Assembly (NCBI GenBank): GCA_964582225.1
Contig: CAZORA010000015.1
Location: 1-49,709, forward strand
Source of the DNA: Dokdonella_A sp964582225
GTDB lineage: Bacteria; Pseudomonadota; Gammaproteobacteria; Xanthomonadales; Rhodanobacteraceae
DNA length: 49,709 bases
Direction: 5' to 3'
Shown: positions 10,601 through 18,217 of the stretch, piece after piece
How positions within the stretch are numbered: position 1 is the first letter of the stretch
Layout: every line of letters begins with the position of its first letter
The notes under the pieces: model-generated
Told to the model about the DNA's origin: nothing
Database searches by the model: none
The model's input: the letters and a program-made list of their open reading frames with translations, nothing else
Made by a program: the position numbers and the translations under genes

Positions 10601-10901
10601 GTCGCTTCGGCTCGCCGCCGGCCAGCGGCATGATGTAAACGTCGGGAGCGCCGTCGTAGCTGGCGACGAAGGCAACGCGCCGCCCGTCGAGCGAGATCAC
10701 TGGCTGTGACTCCGGCGCCGGATGGGTGGTCAGGCGCTGTGCGCGACCGCCGTTAGCCGAGACTCGCCACAGGTCGCCCTCGGCAACGAACACCACGCTG
10801 TCGCCGCGCACCGTCGGGTCGCGAAAATAGCCCGGCCGGGCCAGCGCAGCCTGGCTGGTGAGCAGCAGGATGGCCAAGGTCGGCCAGTACCCGATACGCA
10901 T
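7605..10901 (-). CDS. Secreted Tricorn-like protease (S41 family), copy 1
   Basis: A large serine peptidase of Tricorn architecture with 1098 residues from the ATG at 10901. A signal peptide (LAILLLTSQAALA) predicts export. The N-terminal 500 residues form WD40/TolB-like beta-propeller repeats (for example SPDGKWIYAI, SPDGRQLAH). A Lys-rich linker follows (about 550-565, DKKDVGKKSKSLPRVEF), then a helical core, a PDZ domain (ELITAINGRPVRTPAEVALAL) and an S41-like catalytic region with IIDVRRNRGG and YSDGETF, whose Ser-Asp near residue 980 matches the Tricorn nucleophile pair. The His region reads GILHSQV, lacking the Ser before His found in archaeal Tricorn and in copy 2. The frame extends further 5', but the signal peptide fixes the start. 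It is divergent from the gene at 10983. Confidence 0.88.
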   Translation of the reverse strand: MRIGYWPTLAILLLTSQAALARPGYFRDPTVRGDSVVFVAEGDLWRVSANGGRAQRLTTHPAPESQPVISLDGRRVAFVASYDGAPDVYIMPLAGGEPKRLSFDGGRVWLAGFSPGGEVVYASEAVAGPAFSRVLRAVDPDSGASRELPLADAREICYSDDGATAWFTRFGLEVSGDHAVGYRGGAIAQLWRWSTAGGAEAERLAPELDASISQPMWWQGRLYAVSDAGGRANLWTMDGDGGSRSALTAYTDFDVRGARQDGGRIIYQLGADLHLYDIAAQSDRSLDIRLDSDFLQRRERFLDQPLEWLGSASVDAEGQRVALSARGQAVLAGTGALRRIDIGAPRDARVRGALPSPDGKWIYAIVDQDGRSEIWRYPADGSPQGKRLLADEQSYRWRLWLSPDGRQLAHADKRARLWVLDLSSGANRLLDESPLGEDDSYEDVAWSADSRYLAWSRPASSRLRPQILLAELASLHGEALTSDRYESFSPSFSPDGKWLYFLSNRRFVATPGSPWGDRNTGAMFDKRAKIYALALQPGLRFPFAARNELDGETGSDEQPNRDKKDVGKKSKSLPRVEFKGLGERLFEVGLEGGNYADLSVQAERLYFIEREAGAWRKGSLRTLAIEPDSRKAETFLANVTDYQLAAGGKRLMAVRVGGNGGGGEILLLDAGAKAPGDLGEHRVALGDWKLRIDPALEWRQMFDDAWNMHREFSFDPGMRGVDWNAVRARLRPLLERVNDRLELDDLLGQMSAELGILHSQVRGGEYRSDPAAPAPATLGASLAAAEGGVRIKHIYRTDPELPGERAPLEQPGVDAREGELITAINGRPVRTPAEVALALRARAGEQVLLDLAGAGKSRRAIVQPVPLERDAMLRYGDWVRGNAAKVEAAAGGRIGYLHLYAMVSFNMADFVREFYTQYDRDALIIDVRRNRGGNIDSWILGNLLRRVWAFWQAPHGAAYGNMQQAFRGHLAVLADEFTYSDGETFTAGFKALELGPVIGARTAGAGIWLSDRNRLSDGGVARVAETAQFDASGRWLIEGRGVAPDIMIENKPWATARGGDAQLETAIRYLEERLRKAPVAPLKAQPIPPRGQPAHDGS

Positions 10902-10982
10902 CGTTGATCTCCTGATCGAGTTGTCGCTTCGCCCTTGTTTGTGCGCACGCCGATCCCTAGGCTTGCGCACGAGGAATTGCGC

Positions 10983-11522
10983 ATGAACATTCGTCCCTAT
11001 CGAAACGTCCAGCCGCGCCTCGGCGCCCGGGTCTACGTCGATCCCGCCGCGCAGGTGATCGGCGACGTCGAGATCGGCGAAGACGCTTCGCTGTGGCCCG
11101 GCGCGGTGGCGCGCGGCGACGTGCATTACATCCGCATTGGCGCGCGCACGAATGTGCAGGATGGCACGATCCTCCACGTGACGCATGCCGGCCCCTACAC
11201 CGGCGAGGGCCTGCCGCTGCTGATCGGCGCCGACGTCACCATCGGCCACGCCGCGGTGATCCACGCATGCACCATCCACGATGCCTGCCTGATCGGCATG
11301 CACGCGACGATCATGGACGGCGCGGTGATCGAGCGGCACTGCCTGATTGGTGCGGGCGCCGTGGTGACTCCAGGCACCGTGGTCGGCGAGGGAGAGCTCT
11401 GGATCGGCAGCCCGGCGCGGCGCGTGCGCAGGCTCTACGAGGCCGAGATCGAGCGCCTGCACTATTCCGCGCGGCACTACGTGAAGCTCAAGAACGACTA
11501 TCTAGGCCTGGCTGAATCCTGA
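10983..11522 (+). CDS. Gamma-carbonic-anhydrase-like hexapeptide-repeat protein (YrdA/CaiE family)
   Basis: A 179-residue left-handed beta-helix protein, probably a trimer in the cytosol. Hexapeptide-like repeats run from about residue 10 to 145 (IGDVEIGEDASLWPGAVARG, LLIGADVTIGHAAVIHACTI, GAVIERHCLIGAGAVVTPGT) and a C-terminal helix follows. The histidines expected to bind metal in gamma carbonic anhydrases are present in ILHVTH, TIGHAAVIHAC. Members range from true carbonic anhydrases to proteins of unknown activity, so the activity is unproven. The ATG at 10983 is preceded by GAGGAA eight bases upstream; longer upstream starts are less likely. It is transcribed divergently from the Tricorn-like protease across about 80 bases. 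Confidence 0.88.
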   Translation: MNIRPYRNVQPRLGARVYVDPAAQVIGDVEIGEDASLWPGAVARGDVHYIRIGARTNVQDGTILHVTHAGPYTGEGLPLLIGADVTIGHAAVIHACTIHDACLIGMHATIMDGAVIERHCLIGAGAVVTPGTVVGEGELWIGSPARRVRRLYEAEIERLHYSARHYVKLKNDYLGLAES

Positions 11523-11538
11523 GTCGCCTCAGGATCTT
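11516..11538 (+). terminator. Hairpin overlapping the stop of the gamma-CA-like gene
   Basis: An 8-bp perfect stem (atcctgag with ctcaggat) with a 4-base loop includes the TGA stop and is followed only by ctt. It could end transcription in either direction between this gene and the convergent AhpD-like gene. Confidence 0.4.
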
Positions 11539-11552
11539 GCGCGCGGACCTGG

Positions 11553-11993
11553 CTAGTCGCCGACCGGCGCGCGGAAGGCGACCGCCATGCGGTTCCAGCC
11601 GTTGATCGCGATCACCGCGAGGCTCAGGTCGACCAGCTCCTTTTCGCTGAACTCGGCCCGCGCCTCGGCGTAGAGTGCGTCGCCAATGCCGGCCTCGCCG
11701 ATCCGCGTCATGGCTTCGGTCCAGGCCAGCGCGGCGCGCTCGCGCGCGCTGTAGAAGGGCGCCTCGCGCCAGGCGTCGAGCAGGTACAGGCGCTGCTCGC
11801 TCTCGCCCTGCGCGCGCGCCTCCCTGGTGTGCATGTCGAGGCAGTGGGCGCAGCCGTTGAGCTGCGAGGCGCGCACCTTGATCAGCTCGATCAGCGATTC
11901 CTCGAGGCCGCTGCGGTGCACCTGCTGTTCGGTGTGCAGCAGCGCCTTGAAGGCGTCGGGGGATGCCTGGCGATAGTCCGGTCTGGACGACAT
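11553..11993 (-). CDS. AhpD-like carboxymuconolactone decarboxylase family protein
   Basis: A 146-residue all-helical protein. The core motif ELIKVRASQLNGCAHCLDMH contains the CxxC pair (CAHC) and the downstream His typical of AhpD-fold peroxidase-type proteins; NGWNRMAVAFR near the C-terminus is also typical of this group. Such proteins act as alkylhydroperoxidase-like thiol enzymes, often of unknown physiological role. The start ATG lies three bases after the stop of the upstream PEP-mutase-like gene, and its AAGGAG ribosome binding site overlaps that gene's end. The two are therefore almost certainly co-transcribed. Confidence 0.88.
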   Translation of the reverse strand: MSSRPDYRQASPDAFKALLHTEQQVHRSGLEESLIELIKVRASQLNGCAHCLDMHTREARAQGESEQRLYLLDAWREAPFYSARERAALAWTEAMTRIGEAGIGDALYAEARAEFSEKELVDLSLAVIAINGWNRMAVAFRAPVGD

Positions 11994-11996
11994 GGT

Positions 11997-12839
11997 CTAC
12001 TCCTTGCGGGGGCTGAAGAACTGCTGCATGTGGGCGTAGTCGACGGCGCCGTCGAGGTTCTCGAAGCGGCCGCTTTGGCGCAGCGCGCGGGCTGCCTCGT
12101 GGGCGGCCGACCAGGCCAGGGTCGCCAGCCGCGTGCCGAGACTGACGCGGGCGACGCCGATGCCCTCGAGCTGAGAAAGGTCGGGTAGGCCGCTGCGGCC
12201 CATGATGTTGACCGGCGCGTCGAGCTCCGCCACTAGCTTTGCCACCGCGGTGGGTTCGGTGAGGCCGATCGGGTAGATGCAGTCGGCGCCGGCGGCGAGA
12301 TAGGCGCGCGCGCGGCGCACAGCCTCGGCGTGCCGCGTCGCCGCGTCGACTTGGTCGTCGAGCGCCCACACATCGACCCGCGCGTTGACCACAATCGGCA
12401 CTCCGGCGGCCGCAGCCGCGGCTCGCGCAGCACCGACGCGGGCGGCAGCATCGTCCTGGCTTCGCAGGCTCTGGTGGTGGATGCCGTCCTCGATGTTGAG
12501 GCCGGCGATACCGGTCGCGATCAGCGCGCGCACGCTGTCTTGCACATCACTCGGGGTGGCGCCGAAGCCGGCTTCGAAGTCGACGCTGAGCGGGCGCTCG
12601 GTGGCGCGCACCATGCGCCGGGTGGCGGCCAGTACTTCCTCCAGCGGCATGTCCTCGCCGTCGGCGTAGCCGAGCGACCAGGCCACTCCGCCGCTGGTGG
12701 TCGCCACTGCCTCGAAGCCGAGCGAGCCGAACAGCGCGGCGCTGCCGGCGTCCCAGGCGTTGGGCAGGAGCAGCAGGCGGCGGCGATCGTGAAGCGCGCG
12801 GAAACGCTCCGCGCGGCGAATCTGCTCTTCGGTCTTCAT
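11997..12839 (-). CDS. Isocitrate lyase/PEP mutase superfamily protein
   Basis: A 280-residue TIM-barrel enzyme of the PEP mutase/isocitrate lyase group. LLLPNAWDAGSA near residue 25 is the hallmark substrate-loop region, followed by TTSGGVAWSLGYAD, VDFEAGFG (metal-binding acidic residues), GLNIEDG, VVNARVD and ADCIYPIGL. The isocitrate lyase signature KKCGH is absent, so it is not a true isocitrate lyase. Oxaloacetate decarboxylase-like or carboxyphosphonoenolpyruvate-like C-C or C-P lyase activity is possible, with the substrate unknown. It sits between the methyltransferase gene at 12866 and the AhpD-like gene, all on the minus strand with short spacing. Confidence 0.88.
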   Translation of the reverse strand: MKTEEQIRRAERFRALHDRRRLLLLPNAWDAGSAALFGSLGFEAVATTSGGVAWSLGYADGEDMPLEEVLAATRRMVRATERPLSVDFEAGFGATPSDVQDSVRALIATGIAGLNIEDGIHHQSLRSQDDAAARVGAARAAAAAAGVPIVVNARVDVWALDDQVDAATRHAEAVRRARAYLAAGADCIYPIGLTEPTAVAKLVAELDAPVNIMGRSGLPDLSQLEGIGVARVSLGTRLATLAWSAAHEAARALRQSGRFENLDGAVDYAHMQQFFSPRKE

Positions 12840-12865
12840 CAGGTACTCCGGATGGCCGCGGCGGC

Positions 12866-13522
12866 TCAGCGCCGGCGCAGCCGATAGACCGCGGTCGCCA
12901 GTGCGCTGACGCCCTGCTCGGCGAAGCTCGGCTCACGCGCGAGGATGTCGCGTCGCTCGATGAGTTCGACCCGCCAGTCGGGGCCGTAGGCGCGCTCGAC
13001 TTCCGCCTGCGGCACCGAGAACGGCGGCCCCTGCATCTGCGGCTGCGGATATTCGAGCGTGATCAGGAGCCCGGCGCAGCCCCGCGGCAGGGCGGCGAAA
13101 AGCTGGCCGACGTAGCGTTCGCGCAGCTCCGGCGGCAGCGCGATCAGCGCCGCGCGGTCGTAGAAGCCCGCGCAGTCGGCGAGGGCGGCGACGTCGAGCC
13201 CGAAGGCGTCGCCGCAGATGATTTCGAACGGACCGGCGCGATAGTGACGACCGTAGCGCGATTCGTGGTGGCTTGGACGGAGCCTCTGGCTGTCGAAAAA
13301 CTGCTCGATTGCAAGCGACGACAGCTCGACGCCGAGCACGCGGTGGCCCTGTGCGGCCAGCCAGGCCATGTCGAGGGATTTGCCCGCCAGCGGCACGAAC
13401 ACCCGCGCGCCGACGGGCACGCCAAGCGTGGCCCAGTGCTGCTCCAGGAGCGGCATGACGCGCGTCTGGTGAAAGCCGGTGCGGCCCTCGCGCCAGCGCT
13501 CAAGCCAGAATTCAGGATTCAT
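12866..13522 (-). CDS. tpm: Thiopurine S-methyltransferase
   Basis: SAM-dependent methyltransferase of the TPMT family, which methylates thiopurines and, in bacteria, selenium and tellurium compounds. From the ATG at 13522 it has 218 residues, the usual bacterial TPMT length, and begins MNPEFWLERWREGRTGFHQ, a typical N-terminus. Further motifs are RVFVPLAGKSLDMAWLA (SAM-binding), GVELSSLAIEQFF, GDAFGLD, FYDRAALIALPPELRERY and LLITLEYPQ. Two ATG codons are adjacent (13525 and 13522), with AAGGG upstream, and either could be used. A longer frame would overlap aroE and is unlikely. The physiological substrate is unknown. Confidence 0.92.
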   Translation of the reverse strand: MNPEFWLERWREGRTGFHQTRVMPLLEQHWATLGVPVGARVFVPLAGKSLDMAWLAAQGHRVLGVELSSLAIEQFFDSQRLRPSHHESRYGRHYRAGPFEIICGDAFGLDVAALADCAGFYDRAALIALPPELRERYVGQLFAALPRGCAGLLITLEYPQPQMQGPPFSVPQAEVERAYGPDWRVELIERRDILAREPSFAEQGVSALATAVYRLRRR

Positions 13523-13580
13523 CATCGCGCCCTTCACGCTGCCGCCGAATGCTCCATGCTGGTAGCCGCGGGCAGGGCTT

Positions 13581-14402
13581 TCAAGCCTCACCTTCGCTGC
13601 GCAGCGTGGCGTAGATGGATTCGGTTTCCGGCCGCTGCCCGTGCCACAGGGCGAAGGACTCCGCGGCCTGCTCGATCAGCATGCCGAGGCCGTCCATGAT
13701 CCGCCCGACCCCGGCCCGCAGAGCGGCGTCGAGGAAGGGTCCGGCGGCCTTGCCGTAGGAGAGATCGTAGGCGAGGCTGTGGTCGCCGCAGAGGCTCGCG
13801 GGCAGCTCGATCGACTCGCCGGCGTGGCCGGCGGCGCTGGCGTTGAGCAGCAGGTCGACCTCGCCGAGCCCGGCCAGCGCAGCGAGCGGAACGGCTTTCG
13901 CCCGGGAATCGAGCTCGGCGGCGAGCGCCTGCGCGCGCTCCGCGCTGCGGTTGGCGATCCAGAGCTCGCCCACGCCCGCCTCGACCAGCGCGAAGGCCAC
14001 CGCCCGCGCCGCGCCACCGGCGCCGAGCAGGAGCACGCGCCGGCCCTGCGGATCGCGGCGCTGCCGCTCGCGCAGGTCGACGAGCAGCCCGATGCCGTCG
14101 GTGCTGTCGCCGCGCCAGCCGGCGCCGTCCGGCAGCAGGGTGTTGACGCTGCCGCAGCGGTGCGCGCGTTCGCTGAGACTCGCGCAAAGCGCGACGGCGT
14201 GGGTCTTGAGCGGTAGCGTGAGGTTCGCGCCGCGCCCACCCGCGGCGGCGAAGTGCTCGAGCGCCTGCGGGAGCTCATCCGGGCCGGCTTCGATCGCGCG
14301 GTAGTCGAGCTCGAGGCCGAGCTGGCGGGCGAACAGCTGGTGGATGCGCGGCGAGCGCGAGTGCGCGATCGGTCGGCCGAAGACGGCGTAGAGGGCTGCC
14401 AT
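13581..14402 (-). CDS. aroE: Shikimate 5-dehydrogenase
   Basis: NADP-dependent reduction of 3-dehydroshikimate to shikimate in aromatic amino acid synthesis. The 273 residues show the substrate site SRSP (15-18), the catalytic lysine in NLTLPLKTHA (Lys66), Asn87 in GSVNTLL and Asp102 in DSTDGIG. The nucleotide-binding fold has LLLGAGGAARA (about 125-135) and NRSAERA. LLNASAAG and MLIEQAAESFALWHG are C-terminal family signatures. It lies 21 bases downstream of hemB on the same strand, suggesting co-transcription. The length and all key residues are normal. Confidence 0.96.
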   Translation of the reverse strand: MAALYAVFGRPIAHSRSPRIHQLFARQLGLELDYRAIEAGPDELPQALEHFAAAGGRGANLTLPLKTHAVALCASLSERAHRCGSVNTLLPDGAGWRGDSTDGIGLLVDLRERQRRDPQGRRVLLLGAGGAARAVAFALVEAGVGELWIANRSAERAQALAAELDSRAKAVPLAALAGLGEVDLLLNASAAGHAGESIELPASLCGDHSLAYDLSYGKAAGPFLDAALRAGVGRIMDGLGMLIEQAAESFALWHGQRPETESIYATLRSEGEA

Positions 14403-14423
14403 GGCGTGCTGCTTGCGGTCGGC

Positions 14424-15419
14424 TCAGGACGCTTCCCGCAGCCAGCGGGCGACGTCGAGGGCGAAGTAGGTCAAAATCGCGTCGGCGCCGGCGCGGCGGA
14501 TGCCGGTCAGCGCCTCCAGGACGCAAGCGCGCTCGTCGAGCCAGCCGTTGCCGGTGGCTGCCTTCAGCATCGCGTACTCGCCGCTCACCTGATAGGCCAA
14601 GGTCGGCATGCCGAAGCGGTGCTTGACCCGCCGCAGCACGTCGAGATAGGGCAGGGCGGGCTTCACCATCACCATGTCGGCGCCCTCCTCGATGTCGAGC
14701 GCCACTTCGCGCAGCGCCTCGTCGCCGTTCGCCGGATCCATCTGGTAGGTGTACTTGTTGCCCTTGCCGAGGCTGCCGGCGGAGCCGACCGCGTCGCGGA
14801 AGGGGCCGTAGAACGAGGAAGCGTACTTGGCCGAATAGGCGAGGATGCGGGTGTGGATGTGACCGGCCTCTTCCAGCGCGCGGCGAATCGCGCCGATGCG
14901 CCCGTCCATCATGTCCGAGGGCGCCACCACGTCGGCGCCGGCCTCGGCGTGCGACACCGCCTGGCGCACCAGCGCCTCGACCGTGGCTTCGTTGAGCACG
15001 TAGCCGCTCGCGTCGATCAGGCCGTCCTGGCCGTGAGTGGTGAAGGGATCGAGGGCGACGTCGGTGATCACGCCGAGCTCGGGATGCGCCTGCTTCAGCG
15101 CGCGCACCGCGCGCTGGGCGAGCCCGTCGCGGTTCCAGGCCTCGCGCGCGTCGAGCGACTTGACCTCGGCGGGAGTGACGGGAAACAGCGCGAGTGCCGG
15201 CACCCCGAGCGCCTGCGCTTCGCCGGCAAGCCTTACCAGGAGATCGATCGACAGGCGCTCGACGCCCGGCATCGAGGGCACCGGCTCTCGTTGGCTTTGC
15301 CCCTCGCGCACGAACACCGGCAGAATCAGATCCGCCGGACTGAGGACGGTTTCGCGCATCAGCACGCGCGAGAAGGCGTCACGGCGCATGCGCCGCATGC
15401 GGATCGATGGGTAGGGCAT
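14424..15419 (-). CDS. hemB: Delta-aminolevulinic acid dehydratase (porphobilinogen synthase)
   Basis: Condenses two 5-aminolevulinate molecules to porphobilinogen in heme synthesis. The 331 residues match the family. The two Schiff-base lysines lie in RILAYSAKYASSFYGPFR (Lys198) and MVMVKPALPYLD (Lys253). The sequence DVALDPFTTHGQDG lacks the cysteines of Zn-dependent enzymes, as in the Mg-dependent Pseudomonas type. It is the first gene of the minus-strand run hemB-aroE-tpm. About 200 bases separate it from the divergent SPFH gene, and its promoter must lie there. Confidence 0.97.
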   Translation of the reverse strand: MPYPSIRMRRMRRDAFSRVLMRETVLSPADLILPVFVREGQSQREPVPSMPGVERLSIDLLVRLAGEAQALGVPALALFPVTPAEVKSLDAREAWNRDGLAQRAVRALKQAHPELGVITDVALDPFTTHGQDGLIDASGYVLNEATVEALVRQAVSHAEAGADVVAPSDMMDGRIGAIRRALEEAGHIHTRILAYSAKYASSFYGPFRDAVGSAGSLGKGNKYTYQMDPANGDEALREVALDIEEGADMVMVKPALPYLDVLRRVKHRFGMPTLAYQVSGEYAMLKAATGNGWLDERACVLEALTGIRRAGADAILTYFALDVARWLREAS

Positions 15420-15622
15420 GACAGAAATCCGGCAGAAAAGCCCGTCATTTTACGCTGTCTGCCGCGTTACCTGGAGGGCGTTCGTCGTTGCTGCCCGCTG
15501 GTCGAGCGAGAGCAGGCTTGCTGTCCGCTGTGTTTTGTTAAGCGTGCGTTAGCTTTCCGTTTAGTAGCCTGCTAAAGTGAAACCGTGCGTTTCATTCGTA
15601 ATTCGCTGACGGAAAAGCGGGA

Positions 15623-16066
15623 ATGCTGTATTCGAGTCTTCTGCTGGGTTTGCTGTTTCTGCTCGCGATCGCGATCGGATCGGTGCGGCGCGTCCCGGAG
15701 GGTCAGGCCTGGACCGTGCGGCGCGTGGGCGGGCATCGTCGCCTGCTTGGAGCCGGCACCCATCTGCTGTTGCCGCTGCTCGAGCGGGTTGCGCACCGGA
15801 TTAACCTCGGCGGCACGGCGCTCACGGTGGAATCGACCGATACCGGGCGCGCGCAGCGCGCCACCGTCTATTTCCAGATCCTGGACCCCGAACGGGTCGG
15901 CAGCGCGGTCGGCCAGATCGAACGCCTGCTGCGCAGCCAGACGCGCAGCCTCCTCGGCAGCGAAGCGCTGCCGGACGGCGCCGAGGCGCGCCGTTCCTGG
16001 CTCAAGCAGCGCCTGAACGCCGCCTTCGCGGCGCGCGGCCTGTTGATCGCCCGCGTCGATCTCTGA
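15623..16066 (+). CDS. Very short SPFH/band-7-like membrane protein
   Basis: A 147-residue protein. An N-terminal transmembrane helix (YSSLLLGLLFLLAIAIGS) is followed by VRRVPEGQAWTVRRVGGHRRLLGAGTHLLLPLLERVAHRINLGG. This closely resembles the beginning of SPFH/stomatin proteins (PEGQ, then G-hydrophobic-P). After that the protein is much shorter than a normal 250-400 residue stomatin: it keeps a strand pattern (ALTVESTDTGRAQRATVYFQILDPERV) and a helix with RSLLGSEALPDG. There is no coiled coil. It could be a compact SPFH domain or a reduced descendant. It is flanked by a divergent hemB and a convergent beta-helix gene. Confidence 0.7.
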   Translation: MLYSSLLLGLLFLLAIAIGSVRRVPEGQAWTVRRVGGHRRLLGAGTHLLLPLLERVAHRINLGGTALTVESTDTGRAQRATVYFQILDPERVGSAVGQIERLLRSQTRSLLGSEALPDGAEARRSWLKQRLNAAFAARGLLIARVDL

Positions 16067-16075
16067 GGAGATAGA

Positions 16076-16101
16076 GCAGGCCGCGAACCCGCCCGGCCTG
16101 C
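16076..16101 (+). terminator. Hairpin downstream of the short SPFH gene
   Basis: An 8-bp stem (gcaggccg with cggcctgc) has a 10-base loop and starts ten bases after the SPFH stop. It has no T-tract. A second, stronger hairpin follows 50 bases later. Confidence 0.4.
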
Positions 16102-16151
16102 CGATCGCTCTGCGCCTCGCCGCGGCTGCGCGTGGTCGTTTCCCGATTCAT

Positions 16152-16184
16152 CCGCGCCGGAACGAGAAAGTCGTTCCGGCGCGG
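16152..16184. terminator. Strong bidirectional hairpin between convergent genes
   Basis: A perfect 14-bp stem (ccgcgccggaacga with tcgttccggcgcgg) has a 5-base loop gaaag. It lies between the SPFH stop and the stop of the beta-helix gene. No T-tract follows, but the stability and position argue for transcription termination on both strands. Confidence 0.6.
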
Positions 16185-16200
16185 CCGATCGGCCCGCGGC

Positions 16201-18078
16201 TCAGGGGCTCCCCCACGACGGGCAGTCCATCGAGTCGTCGAAGCCGTTCTGGAAAATGATTTCCGGAAGCTGCCACTCGAAGGCGCCGATGTCCGTGGCT
16301 GGACCGTAGACGCGGAAGAACGGGCAGCCGCGCTGGTCGTAGCTCGAGATGAGACCTGGATCCGGCCCGGTGTCGATGGCCGGACTGTCGTCTGCCAGCG
16401 CGTGGGTCAGGGTTGGACCGCCGTTGTCCGCCAGCGGCAGCAGCTTGGGGTCGAGCGTGAGCGTATCGCTCGGCAGGTCGATCGCCGAGTCTGCCTGCAT
16501 CACCAGATTGTGATCTCCGTCGACGCTCGTGCTGCCTCCGAAGGAGCCGAGGTCGGCGTCGGCGGGCGCCTGATTCTTGGCCACGATGCTGCCGAGCATC
16601 GTCGCCGTCGTTGGCAGCGTCGAGTCGAGATGCAGGCCGCCGGCGCTCGTGCTCGCGCTGTTGAAGGCGATCGTGCTCAACCCGCTGGCGATGGCGCCGT
16701 TGGCCGAAGCCGCGCCGCCGCCCACGCCGCTGCCGCCGGTGGCGCTCGCGGAGTTGCCGGAGATCGTCGACTGGATCGTCATGATGACGAAGTCCGTCGG
16801 AATCGGCGCGGGCGTGGTGGGCCAGGAGGCCAGGCCGCCGCCGGCCGCGAGTGCGGGCTTGCCGGGAAGCGCCTCGGCGGTGTTGCTGCTGACGGTGGAA
16901 TTCTGCAGCTGGATCGCACCCAGGGCGTTGATCGCGCCGCCGGCGATCGTGCAGGTATTGCAGCCCGAGGAGGCCTTGTTGCCGCTGATCGTGCTGTAGT
17001 TCGCCCTGACCACCGCGAGGAAGGAGTCGCTGCCTTCGATGTGCCCGGCGTCGATACCGCCGCCGTAGGCCGAGTCGTCCCCCGAGCTCACCTGATTGCC
17101 GCTCACGGTGCTGCCGAACAGGTAGGTGTTCAGAACCTCGGCGCCGCCGGCGTAGTCGACGCCCGGCAGGTAGATCGCGCCGCCCCGCGCCGGACCGGAG
17201 TTGGCCGAAGCTTGGTTGTCGCGAATGCTGCTGTACACGCTCACCAGGCCGCCGGAAAACACGGCGCCGCCGGCTGCGGTACCGGAAACGGTGGAGCGGG
17301 CCAGATTCGATTCGATGGTGCTGTGGACGGCGTACGCGTACTTGAAGGTCATGATCGCGCCGCCCGCCGCATTGGCTTCGGCTTCGGCGCCGTTGCCGCT
17401 GACGATGCTGTTTGCCAGATATACGTTGGCCAGCGCGGTAATGGCGCCGCCGACGGCACCGCCGCTGCCGCTTGCGACGACGTGACAGTTGCTGATGCGC
17501 GCGTCGAACAGAGCCAGGTTGCCGGCCGCGTAGATGCAGCCGGCGCTGTCGGTGGTATGGCCATTGACGATCGTCAGGCCGTCCAGCACGATGGCCCTCT
17601 CCGGGTCGCCGCTGTCGTATTTCGCCGTGGCCTTGAAGGCTCGGCCGGTGCCGCCGGCGTCGATCGTGAGCGCGTCGCGGCCCGGCCCGAGGATCTCCAG
17701 GGAGGCCTGAGGGATTTCGATCTCGCCGGTGCTGAGCGAAATCGTCGAACAGGTCAGCGCGCTGAGGTCGATGGTGTCGCCGGCGCTGGCGCCGGCAATG
17801 GCGTCGCGCAGGCTGCCGGGGCCGGCGTCATTGCAGTTGCTGACGGCCAGCGTCGCGCCGCCGGAGCGCAGCTGGCGCTGCTCGCGCCAGTTCTGCATGC
17901 GCTCCTTGACCTGCGCCAGTCGCGCGCCGCTGGCGGCGATGAGCGGGCCGTCCGTCCGCAGTGAGGCCTGCGCCGCTTCCGGGCCGCCCAGGCCCGCGGC
18001 GCCGAGGCTGAGCGCAGCGCCAAGGCCGAGCACCAGAGCTTTACGGCGCGGCAGCGCCGGGTGATCTTTTGCGTTCAT
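16201..18078 (-). CDS. Secreted right-handed beta-helix protein (choice-of-anchor Q type)
   Basis: A 625-residue exported protein. From the ATG at 18078, with AAGGA upstream, the N-terminus is basic with a twin arginine (ALPRRKALVLGLGAALSL) and ends in AQA, which could be a Tat or Sec signal. After CNDAGPGSLRDAI, typical of CSLREA-like proteins, the body is made of repeated N/S-x-T-V/I-S-x-N units (STVSSNTA, STISGNKA, SIVSGNGA) that form a pectate-lyase-like beta-helix. The C-terminus has SPAIDTGP, RGCPF and TDIGAFEW, the choice-of-anchor Q signature, then the tail IIFQNGFDDSMDCPSWGSP. No enzyme active site is seen; an adhesin or surface protein is likely. A longer 5' frame lacks a ribosome binding site. 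Confidence 0.82.
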   Translation of the reverse strand: MNAKDHPALPRRKALVLGLGAALSLGAAGLGGPEAAQASLRTDGPLIAASGARLAQVKERMQNWREQRQLRSGGATLAVSNCNDAGPGSLRDAIAGASAGDTIDLSALTCSTISLSTGEIEIPQASLEILGPGRDALTIDAGGTGRAFKATAKYDSGDPERAIVLDGLTIVNGHTTDSAGCIYAAGNLALFDARISNCHVVASGSGGAVGGAITALANVYLANSIVSGNGAEAEANAAGGAIMTFKYAYAVHSTIESNLARSTVSGTAAGGAVFSGGLVSVYSSIRDNQASANSGPARGGAIYLPGVDYAGGAEVLNTYLFGSTVSGNQVSSGDDSAYGGGIDAGHIEGSDSFLAVVRANYSTISGNKASSGCNTCTIAGGAINALGAIQLQNSTVSSNTAEALPGKPALAAGGGLASWPTTPAPIPTDFVIMTIQSTISGNSASATGGSGVGGGAASANGAIASGLSTIAFNSASTSAGGLHLDSTLPTTATMLGSIVAKNQAPADADLGSFGGSTSVDGDHNLVMQADSAIDLPSDTLTLDPKLLPLADNGGPTLTHALADDSPAIDTGPDPGLISSYDQRGCPFFRVYGPATDIGAFEWQLPEIIFQNGFDDSMDCPSWGSP

Positions 18079-18128
18079 GGTCAATTCCTTGATGAGAGCA
18101 CTTGAAACGGTCGCCATTGAATCGGTTT

Positions 18129-18146
18129 GCACAATTTATATTGTGC
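18129..18146. promoter_or_regulatory. Inverted repeat, candidate operator
   Basis: Inverted repeat gcacaat-ttat-attgtgc, 7-bp arms with a 4-bp AT centre. It lies 51 bases upstream of the beta-helix start codon, in a position where a repressor or activator could control that gene. The bound protein is unknown. Confidence 0.45.
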
Positions 18147-18217
18147 CGAATCCGCCTGATACTTCGTTCGCGGGAGCGGAGAACTCCCTGTTGCCGACGA
18201 GCCCCAATTCCCTTTGC

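Noticed and set aside
14253..15575. Plus-strand open frame of about 440 codons opposite aroE and hemB
   Set aside because: Antisense to two well-conserved enzymes; the translation shows no motif.
16201..18078. Repeated N/S-x-T-V/I-S units read as a DNA tandem repeat
   Set aside because: The repetition is at protein level (beta-helix coils); the DNA copies are too diverged to be a tandem repeat array or CRISPR.
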